Source: Corallium rubrum (lineage: Eukaryota; Cnidaria; Anthozoa; Scleralcyonacea; Coralliidae). Taken from it: a stretch of DNA of 64,000 bases. The notes beneath the pieces were generated by a model that was not told the origin of the DNA, ran no database searches, and worked only from the letters and a program-made list of their open reading frames with translations. Location of the stretch: contig OZ036003.1 of NCBI GenBank assembly GCA_964035015.1, positions 8,448,830-8,512,829 of the forward strand, in the 5' to 3' direction. A program made the translations under genes and the position numbers. How positions within the stretch are numbered: the first letter of the stretch is position 1; each line of letters begins with the position of its first letter. Shown here piece after piece: positions 45,986 to 57,455 of this stretch.

Positions 45986-46356
45986 TTGTTGTTGGTGGTG
46001 ATAGTCATGCTTGTGAAGATAGTGGTGATAGTGATGGTAATAGTGATGATGGTGATGGTGATGGTGATAGTGGTGATGATGATAGTGGTGATGGTGATGG
46101 TGATGGTGATGGTGATGGTGATGGTGATAGTCATGCTTGTGAAGATATGGTGGTGATTGGGATGATGGTGGTAATGGTGGTAATGGTGATGGTAATTGTG
46201 ATAGTCATGCTTGTGAAGATGGTAGTGATTGTGATTATGGTGGTGATGGTAATGATGGTGATGGTAATGGTGGTAGTGGTAATGGTGGTAATGGTGGTAA
46301 TGGTGATGGTGGTGATGGTAATGGTGGTAGTGGTAATGGTGGTGATGGTAACGATA
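45985..46356. repeat. (GGTGAT)n-like minisatellite
   Basis: GGTGATGGTGATAGT, GGTAATGGT words and three copies of AGTCATGCTTGTGAAGAT. Confidence 0.95.
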
Positions 46357-46445
46357 CGTTAATGGTGAACGTGATAGTGAAGTTGACGGTGGTGGTATCG
46401 AACCTGTCGTGCTCTAACTAATCCTGGTGTCTTTTCACTTATTAG

Positions 46446-46592
46446 GATATATTTGTGATCTGGGATGCAAAGCTTTTAAGAAGGAAAGGCAAAGAAAGAC
46501 ACTTGTTTCTATTCCAACAAGCGTTGCTTGTCACTAAAGAAGTGAAAGACGTGGACGGGAAGGTTGTGTACTTGTACAAGTACAAACTAAAG
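46446..46592 (+). CDS. trio: Trio exon: PH domain, first part
   Basis: Acceptor TTATTAG, donor AAG|GTATGC; 49 codons, DIFVIWDAKLLRRKGKERHL then FLFQQALLVTKEVKD and YLYKYKLK. Matches the first PH strands, including the KGRERHLFLF motif. Confidence 0.97.
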
Positions 46593-46715
46593 GTATGCAC
46601 TAGCATGGCAAAGATCGTACTATTAGAGTCTTAATAGCACACAAAAATTACTGACTCGTGTTTGTTGTGTCTCGGTCTTAGCGTCCTGTCTAACTGTCCT
46701 GTCGTATTTCTTTAG

Positions 46716-46817
46716 TGTCCGGGCCTTGGAGTGACCGAGCATATTGCCGAAGACGGCTGTAAGTTTGCAATATGGACAGGACTACCACCAAATAACGAAG
46801 ACAAGAAAATACTTAAG
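46716..46817 (+). CDS. trio: Trio exon: PH domain, middle
   Basis: Acceptor TTCTTTAG, donor AAG|GTAGAT; 34 codons, CPGLGVTEHIAEDGCKFAIW and TGLPPNNEDKKILK. GVTEH...CKFA[LI]W is shared with GEF1 PH domains. Confidence 0.97.
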
Positions 46818-46982
46818 GTAGATGGCGAAAAATATTTCTGTATATACATCTGTTTCTATATGGGTATTGGGTGTGAATTCTTAAAGGTCCATTAACATAC
46901 GTAAAAATCTCACAGCTTGTCAACAGGATGTGTTTACTTGTACTAAGTCTGTTATCTCTACTTCGTTTGCTTTCGTTTCCAG

Positions 46983-47070
46983 GCCAATACCTTGGACGTT
47001 AAACAGAACTGGGTAAAACAACTGAGAAGCCTTCAGCAACAATTTCAATTTGGCATTTTACGGAGCAGAA
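46983..47070 (+). CDS. trio: Trio exon: PH C-terminal helix
   Basis: Acceptor GTTTCCAG, donor A|GTAAGT; 29 codons plus 1 nt. ANTLDVKQNWVKQLRSLQQQ contains the invariant Trp of the PH C-terminal helix (KQNWVK). Confidence 0.96.
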
Positions 47071-47186
47071 GTAAGTTCAAATTTCCCGACAGTTAAATAT
47101 ATAGAATAATTTAAAGTAAATGTAGATTCGTATTGTATTAACTAACGTTTCAGGCAATATGTCATATGGATATACTAGGTAATTTT

Positions 47187-47935
47187 GGTGAAGGAAAATT
47201 TCGAGTGTAGAATATATATATACATTATAAGACCAAACCGGGATCAGTTGCGAAAAATGCAACATCAAGGCCCTCCGGCTAGGAATTGACCCTGCGATGT
47301 AGCCTAGTTTCTAAGCCTTCCTCGGTTGACACGTTTCGGAAGTGATCCGAACGGACCCGCTGGGGGAGGCCTAGCAACATTCGTCAACACTTTCACTTTA
47401 CAGCTCAGTTGTTTATTGAGGAAGAATTGTGATGTTATGACGTCCTAAGTGTTTCCCGACACTTACTATTTCCATCTGCATAAAATAATACAAGCCTACT
47501 CACCTCAGATCGACGAAGGTTCACTGGCCTAGTTTTCTTATCACTAGCTTTCCTTCTGCAACTGCCAAAAGTTGAAAGTTGGACAGTTAAATTTTCATTT
47601 CGAGCTCCAATTGGAATATATTCCATAATTTCCTTCTTTCGATCGCCCAGATCTTTGGTAAAATCTTCGCAGACATCCTTATGCTTTTTATATAATATAC
47701 TGTCGCTACGCTAGATCCCAGGAACACTCGAAGGGCCAGAACGATTCTGGGCCTAGCAACATTCGCAAAAAGGTCCTGCCTTCTCGTTTCCAGCCTCTCC
47801 CCAGTCTTCCAAAGAACCCAAACCGACTACGCGGCCAAGCTCATGACGGAAACGAAAGGCTTAGAAACTAGGCTACCTGCGATGCTAGTACAGTTGCTCT
47901 GACCACTGAGCTACGAACGCCGTTGCCAAGAGCCT
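47187..47935 (-). mobile_element. tRNA-derived SINE split by a DNA transposon
   Basis: On the minus strand: GTAGCTCAGTGGTCAGAGCA (A box, about 47900-47930), a 576-bp insertion, GGGTCAATTCC (B box), then GTTGCATTTTTCGCAACTG, CCGGTTTGGTCTTATAATG and TTTTCCTTCACC. Same family as 59239-59392. Confidence 0.85.
47300..47875. mobile_element. 576-bp MULE-like element in the SINE
   Basis: TIR TAGCCTAGTTTCTAAGCCT at the left, its reverse complement at the right, and a 9-bp perfect duplication CCTGCGATG (47291-47299 and 47876-47884). Internal GGCCTAGCAACATTCG appears twice. No transposase. Confidence 0.92.
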
Positions 47936-48033
47936 GGCCACGAGGTCTGTATATATGTCATATGTCCAGATGAGTCAAGTTACAGATTGTTCAATTTGTA
48001 TTTTCTCTAAATTTTACGTATTCTATTGTTTAG

Positions 48034-48076
48034 CGATGTCGACGTGCTTGAGGAGGGATGAAAAGAATCCAGACAG
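48034..48076 (+). CDS. trio: Trio exon: post-PH spacer
   Basis: Acceptor TTGTTTAG, donor AG|GTATTA; 43 nt encoding TMSTCLRRDEKNPD between split codons. Little conserved, but the phases (1 in, 2 out) join neighbours exactly. Confidence 0.75.
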
Positions 48077-48097
48077 GTATTATTTATGTTTTGCTAC

Positions 48098-48305
48098 CTT
48101 CCATACCATCCATTCAATTCATCCCATTCCTTCCACACCACCCATTCCATTCTTATCCATCCTATCCGTTCCATCCACCCCAACCAATCCATCCCATCTA
48201 CTTTGAATTCATCCCTACCCATTTCACTACATTCCATTCATTCTATCCAGTATTCATCCCATCCATCCTATTATTCCATCGCCATCCATTCTACATCCAT
48301 ATTAT
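48098..48305. repeat. degenerate CCATTC/CATCC repeat
   Basis: Iterated CCATTCCATCC-type words on the plus strand, starting 22 bp after the donor. Confidence 0.9.
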
Positions 48306-48707
48306 ATGTGGTTAAATATAAGATATATTTAAGCGAAGTTAACTGCTGATGTAGTTGGCCTGCGGTTCCCCTTATTAGGGGAGTCCCTTACGTCACTTAC
48401 GTTAAGGGGTTTCCCGCGCATTCGAGATTCATTGAGCGTCTGTTGCAAGTAGCGTCTTTGTTCAGCTTGTGCTCCCCCTTCGCCCTTTCCCCACCCGTGT
48501 TAGATACGGAGTATAGAATCCTATAGATCGTATGTTATTCCACTGACTTGTCAGTGTGACTGGTGCCGGTGGTCTGCCTTGGCAGAGTTGTCATGGCAAA
48601 CGCCTATTGCTTCTCTGATTACCCTAATTGCTATTGCTTAGTTTGCTGGCTATTTGCTCATGGTCCAATTGCTTACAGTTACTTTGCTTGCTAACAAGGC
48701 TAGATTG

Positions 48708-48765
48708 CTGACTAGCCTGGGCTAGATTGCTGACTAGCCTGGGCTAGATTGCTGACTAGCCTGGT
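48708..48765. repeat. 25-bp repeat, three copies
   Basis: GGGCTAGATTGCTGACTAGC three times. Confidence 0.95.
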
Positions 48766-48841
48766 CTCCAAACAACGCATATTCTGCAGTTAAACTTAGT
48801 GTGGTGTTTTGTAAATGTATACACGTCTTTTTTCATTTTAG

Positions 48842-48896
48842 GGAAAGCGGCGTTGTAGATGACGATCGTGTATCGTGGGACTTTGATTACGATAAG
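48842..48896 (+). CDS. trio: Trio exon: acidic spacer before SH3
   Basis: Acceptor CATTTTAG, donor AAG|GTATTG; completes Arg then ESGVVDDDRVSWDFDYDK. Phases fit both neighbours. Confidence 0.8.
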
Positions 48897-49940
48897 GTAT
48901 TGTGCGTTTTTGTATTTTATTTTATTTTCATTCAAATTATAATTTGTTTATACATTGGTCGGAATGCATGCAATAACAACGCCAAGGGACTTTTTTGACG
49001 CGACATTTTTGACGCCAAACATGGTACCGGGTCTGGTTTCTTTTCCTTGATTCCATTATCCAAGTAAATTTTGCAAGTATTCCTCAGACGGGAGACACTG
49101 AATCGGTTTATAAAATATGCTTGTCTTGGGAATAATGTATGTAACCCACAGATAAGGTAAATCCTTTGTTTATAGTATCTCATTTGAAAGGAGTTGCCTC
49201 ACCCTTGTCTGACCACCGTTGGTCTGACGCCCAACTGAGGTTTTGTCACCAAGCCAGTGTTTAATATACTGGCCTTACACGTCTCCGCCTACGAAAAGTC
49301 AATTGACTCCAAATTGCTGTGCTTTATACAAAATCATTTTGCTAAGCAGGAAGGGCTTGCCTTCAATTAAAGTCCGGAAAACATTCTTTCTCCGAGACAT
49401 CTTGGGACGAAATTACAGAATTCCACTACACCCATTATTAACTGCAATTTGAACCGAATCCGAAGCCTTGATTCATAAACGATAAACCAGAAGGTTCGTT
49501 ATAATTTTGTCTTTTGTTTATTCTTGAGAATTATTAAACCTGTGTTTTATTATCACCCTCGAAGGTAATCCATCCACTTTCTTGTAAGCGAAGTTTCGAC
49601 TTTATGATTTGTAGTGTTAGTATTGGGATTTAGATTTGGTTTATACAACATAATTCAGTCGATTGAAGCGTGTTTATTCTGCTATCAAATCCTGCTAATA
49701 ATTTATCACAGCTTTGACAAACTGTTTTTTGTCACTCAGCGCGAGTTGGATGCAATGAACCTCGCCCAATATAATTCGTTGCCAAAGTTTTTTTACCACG
49801 CTATCTTTGGCTCGAATATCTAAAAAACTCCAACAGAAAAATCTAGAAGAAATACTTAATTATCTAGCAAAAACTATTGTAAGAAATCATGCCGAGGTTT
49901 TATAGATTTTTCGACGTAAGCATTTGCTGTATTAAATAAA
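48897..49940. other. intron sequence, nothing recognised
   Basis: No supported gene or repeat. Confidence 0.4.
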
Positions 49941-49944
49941 CTCT

Positions 49945-50319
49945 GTGTATCGAGGAAGGGGGATTCGTTCCGGACGGAGGGATATTTTGAAGAAACTAGA
50001 TTTTAGTTTCAAAATATCAAATATAAGTGAAAGTCGAACAATCAACCCTGCAGAAAGACTGCATTTCCTGGGAAAATACGTTTCAAGCGAAGCGAAGGCA
50101 GTGATAGAAGGATTCATGTTGCTCGATGGCAAGGATGCATATGAGAAAGCGAAGAAACTCTTGGTCATCATCGAGTACTTTCAGGCTGCTTATCTTTTCC
50201 ATCGCCTTTTCACACTGGAGAAGGAGATCTGCGTATTTTCTAAGACCGTGACCATCGTTCGGCGCAACTGGTGGCCATGCGTCAAGCCTTTTACGAAAGG
50301 ACGATGCTACAGCGAATGA
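49945..50319 (+). pseudogene. BEL/Pao-like gag fragment
   Basis: The open frame contains NPAERLHFLGKYVSSEAKAV and IEGFMLLDGKDAYEKAKKLL, the pattern of the DUF1759-type gag region of BEL/Pao LTR retroelements (E/AxRLxxL ... A..AIEGF ... Y..A...L). It degenerates after about residue 75; no protease, RT or LTR was seen nearby. An old fragment. Confidence 0.55.
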
Positions 50320-50422
50320 GTTTCCGAATCGCTTCGACAACAGTTTCTTCGCTTTCTAATATGTATCCTTGCCATCGAGCAACATGAACCATCATTCCAC
50401 GACCTGTTCCCAACTTGACCAT

Positions 50423-50495
50423 GTAGTTCAGTCGGTAGAGAGCGTCGGACTATAGTAAAGCCAAAGGTCGCGGGTTCGAATCCCAGAGTTTTTTC
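50423..50495 (+). repeat. tRNA-like sequence, probably SINE or pseudogene
   Basis: TAGTTCAGTCGGTAGAGAGC (A box) and GGGTTCGAATCCC (B box) at normal spacing, followed by a T-run. The anticodon arm does not pair properly, so it is not called a functional tRNA. Confidence 0.55.
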
Positions 50496-50499
50496 TACT

Positions 50500-52074
50500 C
50501 ACCCGGTACGGTCGTCACTCGGAGGAGCATCTAATGTCATTCACCTGGGTTCGCCGTCCCACAATAATTATTCCAACAATTACGATTTAATGGAAACGCG
50601 AGTTGTAATGCGATCAATCGCCGACTGTTGTAGATGTTGAACCGAGTTCAACTGCTACAACAATTACAGCAGTCGCCGATGCAACAACAGTTAATGGAAA
50701 CATCAATCGGCGACAGTCGGCGACTTTTCGCTAGGGTTTTGCAACTTAAAAGACCAAATTCATTACAAAACCCGGCCAAATCCTTTCAAAAAAATCTCGA
50801 TTTTGTTAAAGAAGTCTACCAAATGATTAAGTGGAAGACTTGAGCGCCACACTCCGAACTCAACGTTCGCAAATGTCCTTGAACGTTCACGAAACATGAG
50901 ACTCAAAGCGGCAAAATTACTGCACTTGTAAATACTGCATGCTATATTGTTATATATCCTGTAAGAGTGATTACAAACAAACTTTTAGTCTTCCAATTTG
51001 TTTTTGAATACCATATTTAACTCATTTAAGCATTTTAAAAACTGAGGAGTCCTGAGTTCGAGCGAATCGTCAATTTGAATTACAACAATTACAACTGAGG
51101 GGTTTGACGTGAAGTTCATTTAGTTCATAATATCTTCACACTAAAGTATCGTGAGAACAGTTAGTTCGGGTTTCAATTGTTATTCCTTAATTAGATAAAC
51201 TAGTTCAGTTAGCTGATTAAGAAATCTTTAGATACCCCGTTCGTATTTTCTTGCACTTGCTTTTCGGTAGGAGTGTTTTTATTATAAAATAAACATTTAC
51301 CTCTCGCATGTATTCATGTTTATATATAGTCTAGACATACATTATTTGGTTTTAGTAGAAATTTGAAGTTTGATGACTCTCATCAAAACTGCCGACCAAA
51401 TATAAAAATGCCACCCGTGTACATGTGAAAAACAGTTGTGTCTTTGATCTGAGTATAAAAGCGTGCGCATTTTTCGCGTTCCTAACACTGCCTCACTGCC
51501 GTTATGTAGAGTATGACAGTGTTGTTTAACAAACAAGAAGGGCGAAGCTATTTTCGTAATTTGTGTACGTGCACGCGTACGTCACTTTAAAGCAATTTTA
51601 ACCATACTCTAACTTCTAGAATAACAATTTACATAGCCGCCTACGTTTTCTAATGTTTATTTTGATATGTTAATTAAAAATTATTAAGTTGAGTTAATCA
51701 CGTAATTTAATCGCTTATCTTTGATGATTTGTTGTGTTTCGATGTTTTGTTATGAGCAAGTGATTATTATATGATATATGAACTTGCGATTGGTGGTTCA
51801 AAAATACCACCTTCCAAAAGGTTGTGCTTAAACTATTGTGTGGTTGCTAGGCGTTCAGACTGGGACAATGCTGCTGATTCATTGGGCTTCGGGATTAGCC
51901 AGATATTAAGAATTAATTGAGTTTTACTCAGTCAAGGTTACCTAGCAAGCAATTGTGCAAATTAAGGTCCGTGCACGACAATAGCGAGCCTAAGCAAATG
52001 GGAGGACGGCGTTCGTGGTGACAAGGGGACTAGGTCTAGAACGTCGTTCCTCCTCTCCATTATAAACATTATCT
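50500..52074. other. intron sequence, weakly repetitive
   Basis: Words with TTGTAATGCGATCAATCGCC and related inverted words at 50570-50730 suggest another palindrome-word element. The rest is unrecognised. Confidence 0.35.
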
Positions 52075-52167
52075 TTTATACTGAGTGGGCAACCCTGACT
52101 AAATAATGAAATGAAAGTAGCATACTGAGTGGGCAACCCTGACTAAATAATGAAATGAAAGTAGCGT
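52075..52167. repeat. 46-bp direct repeat, two copies
   Basis: ACTGAGTGGGCAACCCTGAC ... AATGAAATGAAAGTAGC twice in tandem. Confidence 0.95.
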
Positions 52168-52308
52168 ACTGCGTAGGCAGTGTTGAAACAACAATCGAAG
52201 TTTAGTAAGGTTAGATATACTGCCGAATTTCGTCAGAGAGAAACGTCAACTACTTGGCTAAATAAGTTTGATTTGATTTTGAGAATCTTGAGGTTGACCC
52301 TATGTTAC

Positions 52309-52598
52309 CGTGCTGTTACACGATGCGATTTTTCTTGCAACTTGCAACAAATCACTGAACGTTGTAAGTTGCATAAAAAATCGCACCGTGTAACACCCCG
52401 TAGCAACTTGCGATTTTGTCATTTTTGCCGTGTTGCAAGTTGCAAGAAAAGTTGGATGGGTTCTACTTTTTGCTGCAACTTACAACAAAAATCGCAAGTT
52501 GCTGAACGTGTAACACCCTTCCTGCAACTTGCGATTTTTTTTCCATATGTAAATTTGTTGCAAGTTGCAAGAAAAATCGCATCGTGTAACAGCACTTT
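52309..52598. mobile_element. TTGCAACTTGCAA palindrome-word element
   Basis: Ends GTGCTGTTACACGATGCGAT and its reverse complement, about 40 bp of TIR. Inside, TTGCAAGTTGCAAG, CAACTTGCGAT and CGTGTAACACC words repeat in both orientations. Confidence 0.85.
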
Positions 52599-52619
52599 TA
52601 AGATCTAAGTGTTGGTTTT

Positions 52620-53152
52620 AGCGAGGGAGTAAACTGGAGATACCCGAAGAAAAATCGCTCTTCTGAGCATGAGAGTAACTAATAACTCTGCTCACATGCG
52701 TCTCAGGGCCAAGGTCTTTTGTCAGAATCGTGAGGTTAACCCGATGTAAAGATCCCCTAAGATCTAGGTGTTGATTTTACAAAGGGAGGAAAACAGCTCG
52801 GAAAACAGAGAATCTGCAGAAAAATGTCCGAGGTACGGGATTGACTATAAACTACCCACCACTCGGCTCACATGAGGTCCAAGCCCAAGTTCTTTGCCAG
52901 AGAATGTTGAAGTCAATCTTATGTAAAGATTCCCTAAGATCTAAGATTTGATTTTACAGAGGGAGGAAAACTGGAGAACCCGGAGAAAACCCGCGAAGCG
53001 CCATGCAATTGTATATAAATACTATACTCACGTGAGTCTCAAGCTCGAGAACAGGGGTTAATATTCCCAGGTGGTCACCCAACCCTATCTGATCTGGTTA
53101 ACTTCAAACTTCAGCGGTGAAAGGCCGCCCACTACCAGCACACGCCATCCAT
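52620..53152 (-). mobile_element. diverged 5S-SINE with tandemly repeated body
   Basis: Head on the minus strand near 53065-53150 (GGGTTGGGTGACCACCTGG). The body motif (TTTTCCTCCCTCTGTAAAAT on the minus strand) recurs about three times at 52625-52990, separated by TTTACATAAG/GATTCC-type segments. Confidence 0.7.
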
Positions 53153-53154
53153 GT

Positions 53155-53725
53155 TTTCCTATACTAAATTACATAGACCTACAGCAGAAAGTTTCGATTA
53201 ACGTATAAAAGAAATACATATATACAAAACACTTAAAACTAGATCCTTTCCCTTAAATGAAGAAATGCTTGTTGGTTAGGGTGCGAATGATTGACCAACA
53301 TTACAAGATGCAAGCGGCTGTGGTTTAGTTTATGGCTTATATAGAAGATAACGTGTGATTAAAACAATCTGATATAAAATATAATTGAAAATATTGAACT
53401 CTCAAGTTTTGTGTTGACACAGCACTCCGATGATTAAGTTCTTTACTAACCTTGCTATATTTCGATTTGTATTTCAACACTGCCTACGTAGCACACTAAC
53501 TGTTTGGATTCTTTTTGTCTCTATTTTAATCATGATTTGGCACTTTCAGTTGAAAAACGTAACTGAACTGAACTGACTATAGCGAAGTGAAAAGGTGTTG
53601 AACTGCCTAAGTTTACTTTTTAGGAACGGAATGCTGCCGTTTTGCACGGAGCCCTTCATCAGAGTAAAACCTCTGTATTTTGTCACTAAAAATATCGGTA
53701 GTTTACCATCTTTTCACTTAGCTAT
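53155..53725. other. intron sequence, little recognised
   Basis: AACACTGCCTACGTAGCAC and CGGAGCCCTTCATCAG words are shared with 56165-56285 and 57600-57730. No element borders were found. Confidence 0.4.
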
Positions 53726-53885
53726 GTCCTAGAGTGACCCTTCTAGAAGGGTTACCCTTTGAAGCGAGTCAAAAGATAGCCCTTGTTTACATGGAGTAGG
53801 GTGACCCTTGTAACAGGGCTAACTCTTCTAGTAGGGTCACATTACTTCTGCGTGACCCTTTTACTATATTTTCGGTTTACATGGT
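53726..53885 (-). mobile_element. AGGGTNACCCT element, partial
   Basis: AGAGTGACCCTTCTAGAAGG, TTGTTTACATGGAGTAGGG and ACTATATTTTCGGTTTACAT match parts of 41555-41957 and 61136-61597 in the opposite order. Confidence 0.7.
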
Positions 53886-53904
53886 TGTCTGAGGGTTTGC
53901 CCTT

Positions 53905-53905
53905 G

Positions 53906-53941
<36 letters not shown>

Positions 53942-53950
53942 CAATAAAGG
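53905..53950 (+). repeat. partial 93-bp mini-element core
   Basis: GACGAGTAAAATCGTCTGGC then GACAGAGTAAAACAATAAAG. Confidence 0.6.
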
Positions 53951-54314
53951 AGCCGTTTTTGGTCAGCTCAGGCAGGCAGCAATGGGTTAATGTAATATGT
54001 AAGCTAGAAACCTTCTGGTGTGATTAGTGTTTAATGTATGATCAATGAGTATTAAATGATTAAATGTTGAGATAGGGGGGACTCCGTCGCCACGGCTTTG
54101 GCATTCATGTGTAGGCTTGGGTTACTAATTCAGTCCGACAAACTTCTTTTGTCCCAAGCAGTTGACCCGCTTGACTCGAGGCGTAAGTGGCGTTGGCCGA
54201 TTACAAACTTTACTTCCATTGCGACAAAGGAGCTTCCGCTATGCGATAAGGCCGACTGTATTGTCAGCTTGCTTGATAAATGATAACAGCGTGTGTTTTG
54301 CTGTTCCTTTCAAG

Positions 54315-54582
54315 GCCTGCGAGGAATCCTGCGCCGGTGACGTTGCCTATTACTGTTCGGAGGACTATCAAGCACTCGCCGACGACGAGGTTTCTGTCAA
54401 GAAGGGACAATTTGTCGAGATCATCGACAGCCCCGCGCATAGTCCACGATTAAAGGTACGCTTCGTGTCACGTGATTCTGATCCACAGACCAAAGAAGGC
54501 TGGATACCAACGGATGTCCTGCGACGCCAAGAGGAATCAAGACGAAGAAGAAACTCCGAAGGCTCTTTGTGTAGCAGTGAAG
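54315..54582 (+). CDS. trio: Trio exon: SH3-like domain
   Basis: Acceptor TCCTTTCAAG, donor G|GTGAGT; 89 codons plus 1 nt. DVAYYCSEDYQALADDEVSV and KKGQFVEIID give the SH3 RT-loop and second strand; EGWIPTDVL gives the C-terminal GW-P motif. The binding-site Trp normally found after the n-Src loop is absent (PRLKVRFV). An Arg/Ser-rich tail follows. Position right after GEF1 PH is that of Trio SH3-1. Confidence 0.9.
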
Positions 54583-56164
54583 GTGAGTGTGACTTCGTTT
54601 CAATCGCTTTCATTTTGTCCTCAAACCGTTACCACAGTTGCGTAAACACTAATGTTTTCGCAAAGATACCATCTATATGTTTGTCCATGCCTGTGTTCAA
54701 ATATAATATTTACTTCATGTTTAAGACTATTTCCTAATAATAAAATCTCAGTTTATCTGTCATTGCCAGAAGGTTAATTAAGAAGTACTGGACTACTGTC
54801 CACCCGGCTGACCGTCTTATGTTCTCAGGCAAAATTATATATACCTGTACTTTCTAACCACGAACTGCGCCTTACGGAAATACGAACGTAGGTTTTGTAT
54901 TTCGTGACCTGTGTGATTCGACGGCTCTCTCGTCATATACAGAAAATTACCCAATTCGTGGCCTTTATAGGAATCATACGTCTTGTGTAAGTCCAGCGTC
55001 GTGGTTTTCTTATATAAACGATCGTAACATATGGGTCTTTAATATTTGTTGTTATACGAGTTTTTCATATTTGGTGTATCGTGTTGTGTTACTTGAAACA
55101 TCACCCGAGTCAATGAGACTTCGAGGGTTTTGGACAGAATTTCTTTTGAAACGACGTTTAGCTTTAAAACCGAACTGAAATCTGTTTCGACTTGTTTCGT
55201 TACCAAATTAACCAGCTATCTATATTGTATGATGAAATCAGCGACCCGGGGTGTCTTCACTGTCTTGAAAGCACGCAGCCAAAGATTTGCTTTCAACCTG
55301 TTTGCTGTAAAGACATGCCTGGTGATGTTTCGTTTATTTGGTTTGTATTTCTGGTCAGTGGTTTGTCTGTGTCGTTGCTGTTGGTCTTATATTTCAACAA
55401 TAAAATTCCCCCACGAGTTCTTCCGTGACATTGCGATATTGCTTCCTGCTAACGACAACAAAGCATTGGATACCAAGAAACGATTTAAATATTTCGACCG
55501 AGCGCGTCTGCATGCGTTGGCAAGCAGCCGAGATTTCAGTCCGAGCATATAAACGAACGCGAAAAACTAAGCTTCGAAGCAAACACTGATTCATATTATA
55601 TTTTGTCTATCGGAGTGACCGGAATTCTCTGGATTATCAGAACCAATATTTAGCCAGATTTATACACTAGAATACCTATTAAATGATCTTTGTGAGAATT
55701 AATTCCCGACCACTTTTATGATTTCCGCTTGTTAAACAGTGTCAAATTTCTCAAAAATTACCTAAAAGAAATACCTCGTATTTCAAATTCGTTATCCTAT
55801 TCCATAAAAGCATCATAATAATACGATTTCGTCTATACTTTACGTTTAAATTGTTTTCAATGAGATTCTGGTTCTTCTTATTGCCTGGAAATGCAAGTTA
55901 AAAAACGGACGTGTGTATTCGCAGATTTGTATAGTCTGAACTAACAATCAGATAAGCTATCGTATAAGATATCAATTTAACAATAACAGTCTGGTGGCGT
56001 TTTTACCATTTTGACGGTCTTCTTAATAAATAAGGCGAATGGACAATCTGGAAATTCTTGATATCCGTTAAGATGCGTTAGGTATTTCATTTAAAGGCTG
56101 ATACCTTTGTCGTGTGAATATTTCATGGCATTTCAAACGTTCGGTATTCCTTTTGTGTATAAAA
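54583..56164. other. intron sequence, no supported gene
   Basis: The open frame at 55130-55552 (140 codons) has hydrophobic stretches but no motif, splice or homology support that I can see. Confidence 0.4.
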
Positions 56165-56579
56165 AAAGAAGAGTGCTGTGTAGGCAGTGTTTTAGCGAAC
56201 AAGGCAAAGTTGAAAAGGCGGTTTATTAATATAAACTGCCGAGGTTTCTAGTAACGAGCAACTGACGTTCCGAGCCGAGCCCTTCTGATGTTTTCTCAAT
56301 CCACTGTACGTGGATTGGAACGTGCGTAGCTGTGAACGCAAGAATGGTCTCGTTGTTGTTGGAATGTCCTCTATGCCACTGCCAAGCTTTTTGACATACT
56401 AAACGCACTGAGGTATTCATCGAGAACTCGACTCCTGCTGAGCTCTCCAAGCCACATCTCATCTGCGTTATTTATATCATTTGCTTGCAAGGAGAGACAA
56501 AAGGACAGCGCCGAGTGTGAGGACACTTGACTCTATTGGATTGTTACTATTTATTATTACACTAAACCTGTCACTCGTC

Positions 56580-56950
56580 ACCAGTCAAAACGTCCTCACG
56601 TCAAAACGTCCTCGGGTCATAGAAGTCAAAAAGATAAATACAATATATTAATAGACTTATTTGAAAGTTGAAAAAACGTACACAAGTGAATACCTCAAGC
56701 AGTTAGATGGTTAAATACTGTATTTATGTGTTGCTATAAAAATGGAAACTTGATACAAGTAAAGACTGGCAACAGACACTTTGCCTCTGAGCCTGGTCAG
56801 CTTTATACAGTAGAACAGATTACTGGCGTGAAACATTTGAAGAGTGTATTTGTCATTGTCAAAAATATACTAATAAGTCTTATATAGAGTAGTATATGTT
56901 GTTGACATGTTTGCCGATCGGTTTGGAAGAAGTGAGGACGTTTTCACTGG
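56580..56950. mobile_element. possible MITE with CCAGTCAAAACGTCCTCAC ends
   Basis: Left CCAGTCAAAACGTCCTCAC; right GTGAGGACGTTTTCACTGG (one mismatch after inversion). The left end repeats GTCAAAACGTCCTC. No clear duplication. Confidence 0.5.
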
Positions 56951-57006
56951 ACACCCTCATAATGATATCACTTTTTTAAAAACACAAATGAATAGTCGAG
57001 TTTTAC

Positions 57007-57123
57007 TTAGACTACGTTTACACTAGAGCAAAAATATCCGGATTCACATTGTTTTTCATTCCCATGAGGATGAAAAACAATGTGAATACGGATACTTTTG
57101 CTCTAGTGTAAACGCAGTCTTAG
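57007..57123. mobile_element. short hairpin MITE
   Basis: TTTACACTAGAGCAAAAATA...AATGTG pairs with its reverse complement; arms of about 53 bp, loop of about 8 bp. Confidence 0.75.
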
Positions 57124-57267
57124 TCTTCACAGCTGTCTAGTTGTTGTCGCCACAGCTAGTTCACACTTCTCTTGCAATGTTTACTCAGCGAATTCACGCA
57201 TGCGCAAACGCTTGGCAGCGGTGTTGGACTCGGTAACATTTTCTGAGTATTTAGGCTTCTTAGGATC

Positions 57268-57455
57268 AATCTCGTTCCCAGAGCCTTCGCCGTGCACGCA
57301 AACGAAGGCTCTGGGATAATCCATCACCGAAACAGAAAAACACGTTGCCATTTGAAAGGGCGCCGCCTTTAGCTGCTTGCCAATCAGAACATTTCCCAAT
57401 GGTTATCCCAGAGCCTTCGTTTGCGTGCGGCGAGGGCTCTGGGAACGAAATTGTG
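57268..57455. mobile_element. MITE with CCCAGAGCCTTCG TIRs
   Basis: TCGTTCCCAGAGCCTTCGCC...AACGAAGGCTCTGGGAT at the left, the reverse complement at the right; arms of about 50 bp, each itself partly palindromic. Confidence 0.75.

Noticed and set aside
55130-55552. 140-codon open frame with hydrophobic stretches
   Set aside because: No motif, and a second overlapping frame is equally open; no splice evidence.
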